Of a stretch of DNA of 64,000 nucleotides, positions 36,357-46,787 are shown piece by piece. This DNA is from Acinetobacter baumannii (GTDB lineage Bacteria > Pseudomonadota > Gammaproteobacteria > Pseudomonadales > Moraxellaceae): positions 1,240,001 through 1,304,000 of the forward strand of contig NZ_CP046654.1 in assembly GCF_009759685.1 (NCBI RefSeq), in the 5' to 3' direction. Positions within the stretch are counted from its first letter, which is position 1, and every line of letters begins with the position of its first letter. A program made the translations under genes and the position numbers. The notes beneath the pieces are model-generated. The model worked only from the letters and a program-made list of their open reading frames with translations. It ran no database searches and was not told the origin of the DNA.

Positions 36357-39300
36357 TTATGCTGTTTTTTTCACCTTAAACCACGCTGCATACAATGCAG
36401 GTAAGAAAAATAATGTCAGCAAGGTAGCAACAATGAGCCCGCCCATAATCGCAACAGCCATTGGACCGAAGAAAATACTCCGCGAAAGAGGGATCATGGC
36501 GAGTACTGCTGCCAATGCCGTGAGAATGATCGGACGGAAACGACGTACTGTTGCATCAATAATTGCTTCCCACGTTGGATGCCCTGCCTGTCTGTCTTGT
36601 TCAATCTGATCAATCAGAATGAGTGAGTTACGCATAATCATGCCGGATAAGGCAATGGTTCCTAGCATGGCAACAAAACCAAATGGTTTATTAAACAAAA
36701 GTAAGAATAAAACAACGCCAATTAAGCCTAATGGTGCAGTCAAAAATACAATTGTTGCCCGAGACAAACTCTTCAGCTGAATCATGAGTAATGTCATGAC
36801 CACTGCCAAAAAGAGTGGCATACCAGCATTGACCGAACTTTGTCCGCGTGCCGACTCTTCCACTGTTCCCCCCACTTCAATGAGGTAGCCACTTGGCAGC
36901 TCAGCGCGTAACTTGTCCATTGATTCAGCTAACTCTCCAACAACGGTAGCTGGCTGTAAATTGGTACGAATATCTGCACGAACAGTAATTGTCGGTAACC
37001 GATTACGGTGCCAAATCAGACCATCTTCAAATTTGTATTCAATTTTCGCAATCTGGGCTAAAGGTACAGTTGTTCCATTCGCTGTTGGTACTGCAAGGCT
37101 CGCCAGTGAAGCTACTTCAACGCGCTCAGCTTTATCACCACGTAATCGGATTTCGATCAGCTCACGCTTTTCACGATACTGTTCAATCGCACTACCTGTA
37201 ATTGAGGCGTTCAAGAAGTTGGCTAAATCGAGACTGGACACACCCATTTGTCGCGCACGGTCTTGATCAATTTGAATGGAAATAATCTTGCTTGGCTCGC
37301 CCCAATCCAAATGCACATTGGTGGTATTCGGGTTTTCACTAATTACCCTAGCAACCTGCTGTGCTTCTTTACGTACCAGATTTAAATCTTCACCTGACAC
37401 ACGATACTGCAATGGATAACCAACAGGTGGGCCATTTTCGAGTAATGACACGCGAGTACGGACTTGTGGGAGCAACTGCTTAATTTGGGTTTCTAAAGAA
37501 CGGCGAATTTCATCACGATCATCAAGCGACGATGCCAAAACAACAAACTGCGCAAAGCTGGCTTGTGGTAATTGCTGGTCTAGAGGTAAATAAAAACGTG
37601 GTGAACCTGTACCGACATAGGCTACATAATTATCAATCCCTTTTTGTTTAGACAGGAATTGTTCAACCTTTTTCACCGCTTGCTCTGTAGCGGTTAACGA
37701 TGCGCCTTCTTCGAGTTTTAAATCGACTAAAATTTCAGCGCGGTTTGAAGGCGGGAAAAACTGCTGTGGCACCATCTTAAACATGAGTACAGACAGCACA
37801 AAAATCCCCACCGTTGTTGCAATCACGGTTTTACGGTAGGTCACACAAAACTCGACCATTTTCCGAAAACGTAAATAGAAACTTGATTGATAAGGATCGT
37901 AATGATGGTCCTGTGAAATGGCCACAGTTTGCGGTTGCGGTTTTTTAGTTATTCTTGCCCATAAACGGACATACCAAGGTGCTTGATGACCTGTCTTGGT
38001 AAAATCAGGTAGTAGTTTTTCACCCAAATAAGGTACAAATAAAACTGCGGCAACCCAAGACACCAATAAAGCAATCGTCACGACCTGAAAGATAGAGCGT
38101 GTGTATTCACCTGTACTGGACTGAGCCGTAGCAATAGGTAAAAAGCCTGCGGCGGTAATTAATGTCCCCGTCAACATCGGAAATGCTGTTGTTTTCCATG
38201 CAAATCCGGCGGCCTTAATTCGGCTATACCCCTGCTCCATCTTAATGGCCATCATCTCGACCGCAATAATGGCATCATCTACAAGCAAACCCAAAGCTAG
38301 AATTAGGGCACCAAGCGAAATCTTGTGCAGCCCGACATCGAATAAATTCATGCCAGCAAAAGTCATTGCTAAAACTAAAGGAATGGAAAAAGCGACAACT
38401 AAACCCGTCCGGAAACCTAATGAGAAAAAGCTCACTAACAAGACAATAATGACTGCTTCAGCAAGTACTTTGACAAACTCATGGATACTACGTTGTACCG
38501 CTACCGGTTGGTCAGATACTTTTTGTAGTTTCATACCTAGAGGTAATGTTTTTTGCAGTTGGGCAAATTCAGTTTCCAGATTTTTACCTAAGGCAATAAT
38601 ATCGCCGCCTTTACGCATAGATACGGCAATACCAATACCATTGTCACCCATAAAACGCATACGCGGCTGAGCAGGTTGGCTAAAACCACGGTAGACATCA
38701 GCAACGTCACCAAGCTGAATGGTTTTATCGCCTACCAGTAAAGGCATTTTTTTAATGTCATCTACGCTTTGTAGTTGGCCACTTACTCGAATTTGAATAC
38801 GATCCGTTCCAGTTTCAAAAAAGCCTGCACTTGCCATGCTATTTTGCTTTTGTAGGGCTTCTTGTATGGCAGAAACAGGAATACCGAGCTGAACCGCTTT
38901 AGTGTTTGAAATTTCAATCCAGATTTTCTGATCTTGCAGCCCAATCAGCTCAACTTTGCCTACATCTTTGACTCTCTGTAGTTGTAATTGCAAACGATCG
39001 GCATATTCTTTCAAAAGCGCATAGTCAAAGTCTTTGCCTGTCAGTACATAAATATTACCGAAGGTATCGCCAAATTCATCATTAAAAAATGGACCTTGCA
39101 CCCCACTTGGGAGTTCATGGCGAATGTCATTGACCTTCTTCCGAACGTTGTACCAAACATCAGGAATCTGCGCAGAAGTGAGAGAATCTTTAGCAACAAA
39201 AGTCACCATCGACTCGCCTGGACGGGAATACGCCATAATCTTGTCATACTGACCTGTGGTCATCAGTTCCTTTTCGATACGGTCCGTAACTAAAGTAGAA

Positions 39301-39482
39301 ACTTCTTTGGCTGTCGCGCCTGGCCAGTAGGTTTGTACGACCATGACTTTAAAGGTAAATGGCGGATCTTCACTTTGTGAGAGTTTTGAATAAGAAATTG
39401 CACCAATAATGCCGAGCAAGAGCATGAAATAAAGGACAATACCTTTATTGTTCAGTGCCCATTCAGAGAGATTAAATTTCAT
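36357..39482 (-). CDS. RND efflux pump permease (inner-membrane subunit)
   Basis: A 1041-residue resistance-nodulation-division antiporter that expels drugs or organic compounds using the proton gradient. Two repeats of six helices with large periplasmic loops are visible. The proton-relay aspartates in TM4 lie in ALGLLVDDAIIAVEM. In TM10 the motif reads SGMIMRNSLILIDQIEQ, with arginine where AcrB has lysine 940, as in the TriC/MexK-like branch. It is directly downstream of its adaptor gene (two-base gap). No outer-membrane channel gene is present, so it must borrow one. Confidence 0.93.
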   Translation of the reverse strand: MKFNLSEWALNNKGIVLYFMLLLGIIGAISYSKLSQSEDPPFTFKVMVVQTYWPGATAKEVSTLVTDRIEKELMTTGQYDKIMAYSRPGESMVTFVAKDSLTSAQIPDVWYNVRKKVNDIRHELPSGVQGPFFNDEFGDTFGNIYVLTGKDFDYALLKEYADRLQLQLQRVKDVGKVELIGLQDQKIWIEISNTKAVQLGIPVSAIQEALQKQNSMASAGFFETGTDRIQIRVSGQLQSVDDIKKMPLLVGDKTIQLGDVADVYRGFSQPAQPRMRFMGDNGIGIAVSMRKGGDIIALGKNLETEFAQLQKTLPLGMKLQKVSDQPVAVQRSIHEFVKVLAEAVIIVLLVSFFSLGFRTGLVVAFSIPLVLAMTFAGMNLFDVGLHKISLGALILALGLLVDDAIIAVEMMAIKMEQGYSRIKAAGFAWKTTAFPMLTGTLITAAGFLPIATAQSSTGEYTRSIFQVVTIALLVSWVAAVLFVPYLGEKLLPDFTKTGHQAPWYVRLWARITKKPQPQTVAISQDHHYDPYQSSFYLRFRKMVEFCVTYRKTVIATTVGIFVLSVLMFKMVPQQFFPPSNRAEILVDLKLEEGASLTATEQAVKKVEQFLSKQKGIDNYVAYVGTGSPRFYLPLDQQLPQASFAQFVVLASSLDDRDEIRRSLETQIKQLLPQVRTRVSLLENGPPVGYPLQYRVSGEDLNLVRKEAQQVARVISENPNTTNVHLDWGEPSKIISIQIDQDRARQMGVSSLDLANFLNASITGSAIEQYREKRELIEIRLRGDKAERVEVASLASLAVPTANGTTVPLAQIAKIEYKFEDGLIWHRNRLPTITVRADIRTNLQPATVVGELAESMDKLRAELPSGYLIEVGGTVEESARGQSSVNAGMPLFLAVVMTLLMIQLKSLSRATIVFLTAPLGLIGVVLFLLLFNKPFGFVAMLGTIALSGMIMRNSLILIDQIEQDRQAGHPTWEAIIDATVRRFRPIILTALAAVLAMIPLSRSIFFGPMAVAIMGGLIVATLLTLFFLPALYAAWFKVKKTA

Positions 39483-39484
39483 GG

Positions 39485-40585
39485 TTATTTGGCTCCCTGA
39501 ATTTTCACTGCACGATTTTCACGATCAATCGGGTGAATCTTCTGTTTATCGCGCAGCAAGTGCACACCACCAATCACTACCCAATCATTTGGTGTTAAAC
39601 CCGATAATACCGGCACACTATCTCTGCCATAAGCACCAATCGTTACAGGCACTTTACGTAAGGTCTGATTCGCATTCACCACCCATACATAAGGTTGGTT
39701 ATCTGTTGCAGATACACTCGAAAGTGGCACACTCATGACATTAGTTTGAGTCGAACTAAAAAATACGCGTGCACTTTGTCCAAGCTGAATAGCAGACTGA
39801 CCTTCTTTGAGTGCCACCTTAACTGTGAATGTACGGGACTGGTCAGCAGCTGGAGAAACTTCGCGTACATATCCGGCAAATCGTTCTTTCGGTTTAGACC
39901 ACAAAGTTATCCATGCCGCTTGGCCAACTTTAATCTCGCTAACCGCTTGTTCCGGTACGCCGATGACCACTTCACGTTCACCATCAATTGCCAGTTGATA
40001 AGCCGCTTGCCCTGCTGCAACCACCTGTCCAATTTCAATATTACGCGCTGTAATAACACCGTTTTTATTAGAAACAAGTTGGTTATAACCAGTCTGGTTG
40101 GCAGAAACTTCATAATTAGAACGAGCTTGTTGTAATGCTGCCTGAGCCGCATCATATTGATTTTTTACCGTATCGTATTGCGAACGGCTCACGGCATTTA
40201 TGGGTAATAATTGTTGAAACCGCTTAAGCTCATCTGAGGCTGTTTTTGCTGCTGCCTGTGCGTTTTCTAATTGAGCTTTGGCAGCATTTAATTGTAGCTG
40301 TGCATCTGCCACATCGAGTTTTGCTAATACTTGCCCAACTCTAACCCGGTCACCTACATCCACATAGCGAGCCGTAACTTGTCCACCCACCCGAAATGCC
40401 AAGGCAGTTTGTTGTCGAGCCTGTACATCTCCAGCATAGCTTTTCTGTTCGTGAAGTGTGGTTGAAGGCTGGGTCACCATCACATAGGGTATTTCTTCTA
40501 TTTTGGGAGCCTCTTTACTACACCCCGTTAATGTGACCATGCAAACAATCATCATACTCATGATGAGAGGTTTTAACAGATTCAT
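39485..40585 (-). CDS. RND efflux periplasmic adaptor (membrane fusion protein)
   Basis: A 366-residue lipoprotein adaptor (lipobox LTGC, about residue 22) with the usual order: beta-barrel, lipoyl half-motif (YVDVGDRVRVGQVLAKLD), alpha-helical hairpin from about residue 95, second lipoyl half (IEIGQVVAAGQAAYQL). It bridges the permease to an outer-membrane channel. First gene of the adaptor-permease operon, divergent from a TetR gene across a 149-bp operator region. Confidence 0.92.
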   Translation of the reverse strand: MNLLKPLIMSMMIVCMVTLTGCSKEAPKIEEIPYVMVTQPSTTLHEQKSYAGDVQARQQTALAFRVGGQVTARYVDVGDRVRVGQVLAKLDVADAQLQLNAAKAQLENAQAAAKTASDELKRFQQLLPINAVSRSQYDTVKNQYDAAQAALQQARSNYEVSANQTGYNQLVSNKNGVITARNIEIGQVVAAGQAAYQLAIDGEREVVIGVPEQAVSEIKVGQAAWITLWSKPKERFAGYVREVSPAADQSRTFTVKVALKEGQSAIQLGQSARVFFSSTQTNVMSVPLSSVSATDNQPYVWVVNANQTLRKVPVTIGAYGRDSVPVLSGLTPNDWVVIGGVHLLRDKQKIHPIDRENRAVKIQGAK

Positions 40586-40653
40586 ATCTTATCGCTCTTA
40601 TTCAAACTGGTTTTTTAAGGCACAATATATTTGCATCATAGTTTGTTTGTTTT

Positions 40654-40685
40654 TTAATTAATATACCCAACGGTACATTAATTAA
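40654..40685. promoter_or_regulatory. TetR-type operator between pump and regulator
   Basis: Inverted repeat TTAATTAATATACC (40654-40667) / GGTACATTAATTAA (40672-40685), 13 of 14 positions matched, with a four-base centre. It lies about 50 bp before the TetR gene and 70 bp before the adaptor, the expected place for a repressor of both. Confidence 0.72.
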
Positions 40686-40734
40686 AGAGAAACTTATAAG
40701 TATTTATTTTTATATAGTTTTATTAGAGGGTTTC

Positions 40735-41358
40735 GTGCAAACAGTTAATCAAAGTGGTCGCCCCAAAGATCTGGAAAAGCGTGCTCGTATCTTACAGGCC
40801 GCTAAAGCTATTTTTTTAAAGTCCGGTTATCACGGTACCAGCATGAACCTGATTGCACAGGAAGCAGGCGTTACTAAACTCACGGTTTATAATCACTTTC
40901 AAGACAAAGCAAACCTGTTTATCTGTGCCATTACAGAAACTTGTGAAGAGACTCTAGGCACTAAACCATTTGAATTAGATGCATCGGCAGACTTTTATCA
41001 AACACTTTATATGGTGTGTTCACGTGCCTTGCAGATTATTTATTCCCCCGAAGCACTTAAACTCGAGCATGTATTATTTGAACTTGCAGCAGAGCAAAGT
41101 CCACTCGCCCTACAGTTTTTTAATGCATCCCATACCCGTCTGCAAAATCAGTTAGTTGAGTTTTTTCAAAAAGCTGCTCAATTAGGTTTTATTCAGGCCG
41201 ATGATCCGCTATATCAAACAGAGCTGCTTTTGACCTTATTGCTTGGTGTACGCCATCACAAGGTTCTACTTGGAATTATTCCTGTACCGAATACTCAAGA
41301 GATAGATCGGTTTATTCGGGATGCTATTGATTTATTTCTACTCAAATATCGGCATTAA
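40735..41358 (+). CDS. TetR/AcrR-family repressor of the RND pump
   Basis: A 207-residue regulator starting with GTG. The N-terminal helix-turn-helix reads FLKSGYHGTSMNLIAQEAGV then TKLTVYNHFQDK, diagnostic of TetR. The C-terminal ligand domain is helical, with FELAAEQSPLALQFF. Divergent from the pump genes, so it is almost certainly their local repressor. It does not regulate ppc, which has its own 170-bp upstream region. Confidence 0.9.
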   Translation: MQTVNQSGRPKDLEKRARILQAAKAIFLKSGYHGTSMNLIAQEAGVTKLTVYNHFQDKANLFICAITETCEETLGTKPFELDASADFYQTLYMVCSRALQIIYSPEALKLEHVLFELAAEQSPLALQFFNASHTRLQNQLVEFFQKAAQLGFIQADDPLYQTELLLTLLLGVRHHKVLLGIIPVPNTQEIDRFIRDAIDLFLLKYRH

Positions 41359-41528
41359 ACCAAAGTCCGATTGCCAAAATTTGCAACGGGTGCATGTCGA
41401 CTTTTAAAGCGTTATAAGCGATTTAAATGTTATTTTTTAAGCAAAAATTCACATTTTCTTACGCTCAAAGCTTGGAATGTTCGTTAATCGCGCTATATTC
41501 GAAAAGAATAAGAACAGGAGAAAATAGC

Positions 41529-44213
41529 ATGGTTCAGCAAATCGATGCGCCACTGCGTGAGGATGTCCGCTTACTTGGCAATTTATTAGGTGAAACCCTA
41601 AAACAGCATGCAGGACAAGAACTGTTTAATCAGATCGAGCAAATCCGTGCTCTTGCCAAAGGTGCACGTGATGGTCAAGCTGAAGCCGAAAAGCAATTAG
41701 AACAATTATTTTTAGAATTGCCCGATGAAGAGCTATTGCCTCTTACCCGCGCTTTTTCTCACTTCCTCAATTTTGCCAATATTGCTGAGCAATATCATGT
41801 GGTACGTAGCCGCAGACAGGCAGAGTTCGATCCGGATGCAAACTCCCCGAATCCCCTTGTTCACTTATTTAAAAAGTTTAAAGATAAAAATATTTCGACG
41901 GAAAAACTGTTCCAGCAAATTTGTGATCTTAAGATTGAATTGGTACTTACGGCGCATCCAACAGAAGTGAGTCGTCGTACCCTGATTCAAAAATATGACG
42001 ATATCAATGCTTGTCTATCACAACTTGATCAGCAAAAACTTACTCCGCGTGAACGACAAAATGCTCTTGCCAATTTAAAACAACAAATTAGTTCGGCTTG
42101 GCAAACAGATGAAATCAGGCAGCACCGCCCGACCCCGGTAGATGAAGCAAAATGGGGCTTTGCCACAATTGAGCAAACACTTTGGAATGCTGTTCCTAAA
42201 TTTATCCGTGAGCTAAATGAACTGGTTCAAGACAATTGCCAACAAAACTTACCACTTCATATTGCTCCGGTACGTTTTGCATCTTGGATGGGTGGAGACC
42301 GTGATGGTAACCCGAACGTTACTCATCAAATTACCCAAGAAGTATTATGGTTATCACGCTGGCAAGCTGCCGACCTCTATCTAAGAGATATCGAAAACTT
42401 ACGTTGGGAACTATCAATTCAGTCTTGTTCCGAAGAAATGGTTCAAGCCATTGGTAGTCCTCATCCAGAGCCTTATCGTGAGTATTTACGTGCAACACGT
42501 GAGCGTTTAAAAGCAACTCGTCATTGGTTAGCTCAGCGCCTACAAGGCTTAGAAGCTGATGACAGCAATGTCATTAAAAGCAAAGATGAACTGTTACAAC
42601 CATTATTGCTGTGCTATCGCTCTCTAATTGACAGTAATCTACCTGAAATCGCGAATGGTCAACTACTCGACTTTATCTACCGTGTGAACTGTTTTGGTAT
42701 TGAACTACTTAAGCTCGATATTCGCCAAGAATCAGGCCGTCATCGCCAAGCCATTTCAGCCATTACTGAGTATTTAGGTTTAGGTAATTTTGAGTCATGG
42801 ACTGAGCAAGCGCGCCAAAACTTTCTCATTCAAGAATTACAAAGTAAACGCCCACTTTTACCGAAATATATTAATGAACCTGAAGGGAGTTTGATTGGTC
42901 ACCCAGATGTACAAGAAGTATTTGCAACCATGCGTACTTTGGCAGACCAACCACCTGAGTCTTTAGGGGCTTATATTATTTCTATGGCTGAATATCCAAG
43001 TGATGTTTTAGCTGTATTGTTATTGCAAAAAGAAGCCGGTATTCAGCATCCTTTACGTGTAGTGCCTTTATTTGAGACTTTAAAAGATTTAGATGGCGCA
43101 GCAACTACCATGAATACGTTGTTTAATATGCATTGGTATAAGCAGCACATTCAGGGTAAACATGAAGTCATGATCGGCTACTCGGATTCAGCAAAAGATG
43201 CCGGTTTCATGTCTGCCAACTGGGCTCAATACCGTGCTCAAGAAGAGCTGACTGCAATTGCTCGTAAACACGGCGTACAGTTGACTCTGTTCCACGGTCG
43301 TGGCGGCTCAATTAGCCGTGGTGGTGCTCCAACGCAACAAGCACTCTTTTCGCAACCACCGGGCTCAATCTCTGGTGCAATTCGTGTGACAGAACAAGGT
43401 GAAATGATCCGCTTCAAATTCGGTCTAGAAGGTATTGCCATGCAAAACCTTGAAATCTATACCGCAGCAACGCTTGAAGCGACATTATTACCACCACCAG
43501 AGCCTAAGGCTGAGTGGCGTGAACTTATGAACCGTATGACAGATCATTCTGTGAAGGTTTATCGTCAAACAGTGCGTGAAAACCCGCATTTTGTGAAATA
43601 TTTACGGACTGTCACTCCTGAGCTTGAATTACAAATGTTGCCGCTAGGTTCACGCCCGGCAAAACGTAAAGTAAGTGGTGGTATCGAATCTTTACGTGCT
43701 ATTCCATGGGTATTTGCTTGGACACAAATCCGTTTGATGTTACCTGCATGGTTAGGTACAGGTGCGGCGATTAATGAAGTGATTGCCGATCAGCAAAAAG
43801 CAACGCTTGATGAAATGCTTCAGCAATGGCCTTATTTCCAGACACTCATTGATATGCTGGAAATGGTATTGTCTAAAGCCGATGCCAATATTGCACTCTA
43901 CTACGAGTCTCATTTAACTGAAGATGAAGATTTAAAAGTGCTTGGCAATCAGTTACGCCAACGTCTAAAAGATGCTGTGGAAACCTTACTTACGTTAAAA
44001 GATGAATCAAAACTATTAAGCGACAATGAAGTTTTGGATCAGTCTATGCAAGTTCGTAAACCTTATTTACTGCCTTTGCATCTTTTACAAGCTGAACTCA
44101 TGAAACGCCGCCGTGATTATCTTGCTGAACGTCAGGCAGAACATACCCCTGTTGACCATGCACTTATGGTAAGTATTGCCGGAATTGCTGCTGGTTTACG
44201 TAATACAGGCTAA
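41529..44213 (+). CDS. ppc: Phosphoenolpyruvate carboxylase
   Basis: Carboxylates PEP to oxaloacetate to refill the TCA cycle. The 894-residue protein carries the catalytic LVLTAHPTEVSRRT histidine motif, GGDRDGNPNVT, and the flexible loop FHGRGGSISRGGAP, plus GSRPAKRK near the allosteric site. The ATG at 41529 follows AACAGGAGAAAA; an in-frame start 34 codons upstream is not supported. It ends at a hairpin terminator. Confidence 0.97.
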   Translation: MVQQIDAPLREDVRLLGNLLGETLKQHAGQELFNQIEQIRALAKGARDGQAEAEKQLEQLFLELPDEELLPLTRAFSHFLNFANIAEQYHVVRSRRQAEFDPDANSPNPLVHLFKKFKDKNISTEKLFQQICDLKIELVLTAHPTEVSRRTLIQKYDDINACLSQLDQQKLTPRERQNALANLKQQISSAWQTDEIRQHRPTPVDEAKWGFATIEQTLWNAVPKFIRELNELVQDNCQQNLPLHIAPVRFASWMGGDRDGNPNVTHQITQEVLWLSRWQAADLYLRDIENLRWELSIQSCSEEMVQAIGSPHPEPYREYLRATRERLKATRHWLAQRLQGLEADDSNVIKSKDELLQPLLLCYRSLIDSNLPEIANGQLLDFIYRVNCFGIELLKLDIRQESGRHRQAISAITEYLGLGNFESWTEQARQNFLIQELQSKRPLLPKYINEPEGSLIGHPDVQEVFATMRTLADQPPESLGAYIISMAEYPSDVLAVLLLQKEAGIQHPLRVVPLFETLKDLDGAATTMNTLFNMHWYKQHIQGKHEVMIGYSDSAKDAGFMSANWAQYRAQEELTAIARKHGVQLTLFHGRGGSISRGGAPTQQALFSQPPGSISGAIRVTEQGEMIRFKFGLEGIAMQNLEIYTAATLEATLLPPPEPKAEWRELMNRMTDHSVKVYRQTVRENPHFVKYLRTVTPELELQMLPLGSRPAKRKVSGGIESLRAIPWVFAWTQIRLMLPAWLGTGAAINEVIADQQKATLDEMLQQWPYFQTLIDMLEMVLSKADANIALYYESHLTEDEDLKVLGNQLRQRLKDAVETLLTLKDESKLLSDNEVLDQSMQVRKPYLLPLHLLQAELMKRRRDYLAERQAEHTPVDHALMVSIAGIAAGLRNTG

Positions 44214-44513
44214 GCTCATTTTACTAACCACTTTCTTAAAGCAGTGCATCTCGGATGTGCTGCTTTTTACTTGCAAAATTCCTTGTTTTTCTCAAATTTT
44301 CCCCGATTTTTCATTTTTTAGAATATTTTTTTAAAAATCATAAAATTAATTTTTATCAGAAAAAAACACCTAATTCCTTATATTTAGAATTTATAAAATT
44401 ATACCGATCGTTAAAAAATAATTACTTTTCACTTTCATATTCAATACAAGAGATTAAATGCTTTTACAAGAAAGAGTATCATTGCACCAATTAAAGAATA
44501 ATGAGCTTATTTT
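44214..44513. other. Intergenic region ppc / nucleobase permease
   Basis: Exactly 300 bp. It holds the ppc terminator (44238-44269) and then very AT-rich sequence, where an apparent 79-codon frame is only a by-product of base composition. It must contain the permease promoter, which I could not place. Confidence 0.5.
44238..44269 (+). terminator. ppc terminator
   Basis: Stem AAAGCAGTGCATC / GATGTGCTGCTTT (two G-U pairs) around TCG, followed by Ts. Confidence 0.8.
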
Positions 44514-45809
44514 ATGTCCAACTGGTTTCCCAAATGGCAGCCTTACCAAGGTGATGTTGACCATCGACCGGTCTCTACCAATGAATATCTCCCTCCAGTT
44601 CAAAGTGCTATTTTAGGTATCCAACATGCATTTGCCATGTTTGGAGCAACTGTTTTAGCACCTTTACTCATGGGCTTTAACCCTAACCTTGCTATTTTAA
44701 TGTCAGGTATCTGTACCATCCTGTTCTTCTTAATTACAGGTGGTCGTGTTCCTAGTTATTTAGGTTCGAGTTTTGCCTTTATTGGGGTTGTTGCAGCAGC
44801 CACGGGGCATATCACAGGTTCAGGGGCCAATCCAAATCTTTCTATTGCGTTGGGCGGGATCGTAGCGTGCGGTATCTTTTATGCACTCATCGGTTTTATT
44901 GTCATGCTCACGGGTACACGCTGGATTGAAAAACTCATGCCACCTGTGGTGACTGGTGCAATTGTGATGATTATTGGTCTCAACCTTGCCCCTGTTACCA
45001 TTAAAGGCGTTGCAGGACAGCCATTTGAAATGTGGATGGCCTTAATTACTGTACTTTGTATGGGCAGTATTGCAGTTTTTACACGAGGCTTATTGCAGCG
45101 TCTACTTCTATTGGTAGGTTTGATCTTGGCTTATGTAATCTATGCGATTGCGACAAACGGTCTAGGTTTAGGTAAACCGATCGATTTTAGCCAGATCTCA
45201 CAAGCTTCGTGGTTCGGTATTCCAAGCTTTTCACATCCTACTTTTGATACCAAGGCTATTTTAATTATTGCACCGGTTGCACTGATTTTAGTAGCAGAAA
45301 ACTTAGGCCATATCAAAGCAGTAGGTGCAATGACTGGAGAAAACCTAACTCCACAATTAGGCAAAGCCTTTGTCGCTGATGGTTTAGCTACGACACTTTC
45401 TGGTAGTGTTGGTGCGCCAGGGATGACGACTTATGGTGAAAACATTGGTGTGATGGCAGTCACTCGTGTGTACTCAACCATTGTATTTGTGATTGCAGGC
45501 ATCTTTGCTATTTTCTTAGGTCTATCACCAAAATTTGGCGCTGTCATTAGTACCATTCCAAGTGCAGTCCTTACAGGTGCATCTATTGTGGTATTTGGCT
45601 TAATTACCATTGCCGGTGCAAAAATCTGGATTGAAAACAAAGTCGATTTTTCTAACAATAAAAATCTGATTGTGGCTTCAGTAACCATTATTTTGGGTGC
45701 TGGAAACTTTGAATTATTGTTCGGTAATTTCAATTTAGGTGGTATTGGTACAGCAACGTTTGCAGCCATTATTTTAAACTGGCTGTTTAGTTTAAAAGAT
45801 AAAACCTAA
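44514..45809 (+). CDS. Uracil/xanthine (NCS2) permease
   Basis: A 431-residue NCS2 nucleobase:cation symporter close to UraA/RutG. Fourteen hydrophobic segments; typical blocks are FAMFGATVLAPLLMGF near the start, ILVAENLGHIKAVGAMTG in the substrate-binding TM8 and SGSVGAPGMTTYGENIGVMA in TM10. Uracil or another pyrimidine is the likeliest substrate; no rut or pyr catabolic gene is adjacent. A LysR gene follows on the same strand after a terminator. Confidence 0.88.
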   Translation: MSNWFPKWQPYQGDVDHRPVSTNEYLPPVQSAILGIQHAFAMFGATVLAPLLMGFNPNLAILMSGICTILFFLITGGRVPSYLGSSFAFIGVVAAATGHITGSGANPNLSIALGGIVACGIFYALIGFIVMLTGTRWIEKLMPPVVTGAIVMIIGLNLAPVTIKGVAGQPFEMWMALITVLCMGSIAVFTRGLLQRLLLLVGLILAYVIYAIATNGLGLGKPIDFSQISQASWFGIPSFSHPTFDTKAILIIAPVALILVAENLGHIKAVGAMTGENLTPQLGKAFVADGLATTLSGSVGAPGMTTYGENIGVMAVTRVYSTIVFVIAGIFAIFLGLSPKFGAVISTIPSAVLTGASIVVFGLITIAGAKIWIENKVDFSNNKNLIVASVTIILGAGNFELLFGNFNLGGIGTATFAAIILNWLFSLKDKT

Positions 45810-45814
45810 ATTCT

Positions 45815-45840
45815 AAAAGGCAGCGCAAGCTGCCTTTTTT
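45815..45840 (+). terminator. Terminator after the NCS2 permease
   Basis: Perfect stem AAAAGGCAGC / GCTGCCTTTT with a GCAA tetraloop and T-run. Confidence 0.92.
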
Positions 45841-45888
45841 CATTCCGATTTAGTATGATGAATTTTTGCATTTCAATACGTTCCTATC

Positions 45889-46779
45889 ATGCGTTTTGAT
45901 TTTTTTGATTTACAGCTGGTTCTTCATATTGTCTCGACTGGTAGCCTCACCAAAGGCGCTGACCGCTCTGCGATTTCACTTCAGGCGGCGAGTGAACGTA
46001 TAAAAAAACTTGAACAGTATTTTGAGACCCCCTTATTTATTCGACAAACCACAGGCGTAGAACTCACTACTGCTGGACATGCATTTGTAGAGCATGCTCG
46101 TCAGCTTTTAGCTCAAAAAGATCAACTCGAACACGAAATGCAGCGGTTCAGACAGCCGACAACAGAAGCATTAACACTTTGGTGTAACTCATCTGCTCAA
46201 AGTGAATATCTACCTACCTTATTACCGCAATATCTAGTGCTTCATCCCGAAATGAATATCGATTTGCATGAAGCAGAAAGTTCAGAAATTGTAGATGCAT
46301 TAACCCAAGGGATTGCAAGTCTTGGCCTAGTCTCGAGTTTTTTCAATACCCGACATTTGCAAACTAAAGAGTTTGCAAGCGACCCATTAGTACTTATTTG
46401 CCCTGTGACACATGAGTTAGCCCACTACAAAGAGCTAAATTTAGTAGATGCTTTAAGCTATGGTTTTATTGGACTCAAATCGCATCACTCTTTACAACAG
46501 TCCATTGAAACCCAAGCCAAATTATTAGGTTTTAACATACAGTATCGGTTGCGCTTACCTAACTTTGGCGCAATTGCCGAGGTAGTCGCCAAAGGTGTGG
46601 GAATTGCGATTATGCCTGCCCGTGCTGCACAGCGCCTACAATCAGACTATGATTTCCATTCAATTCAACTGCTAGGCGCATGGGCAAACCGTAAACTACT
46701 TTTGGCCACACAAAGTTTCAATCAGTTGCCTAGTAGTTACCAACAGTTTGCAGACTTTTTATTGCAGCATCGTCCTTAA
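45889..46779 (+). CDS. LysR-family transcriptional regulator
   Basis: A 296-residue LTTR. The helix-turn-helix is at the start (TGSLTKGADRSAISLQAASE), followed by the effector domain with the VAKGVGIAIMPARAA segment. It converges on a TauE-type exporter gene with eight bases between stops. Members of this sub-branch often control a neighbouring TauE/SafE gene, but the convergent layout makes that uncertain. Confidence 0.88.
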   Translation: MRFDFFDLQLVLHIVSTGSLTKGADRSAISLQAASERIKKLEQYFETPLFIRQTTGVELTTAGHAFVEHARQLLAQKDQLEHEMQRFRQPTTEALTLWCNSSAQSEYLPTLLPQYLVLHPEMNIDLHEAESSEIVDALTQGIASLGLVSSFFNTRHLQTKEFASDPLVLICPVTHELAHYKELNLVDALSYGFIGLKSHHSLQQSIETQAKLLGFNIQYRLRLPNFGAIAEVVAKGVGIAIMPARAAQRLQSDYDFHSIQLLGAWANRKLLLATQSFNQLPSSYQQFADFLLQHRP

Positions 46780-46787
46780 AAATTAAC

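Noticed and set aside
44255..44494. A 79-codon frame after ppc
   Set aside because: It begins inside the ppc terminator, is almost pure A/T and rich in Phe, Lys and Asn; no ribosome site.
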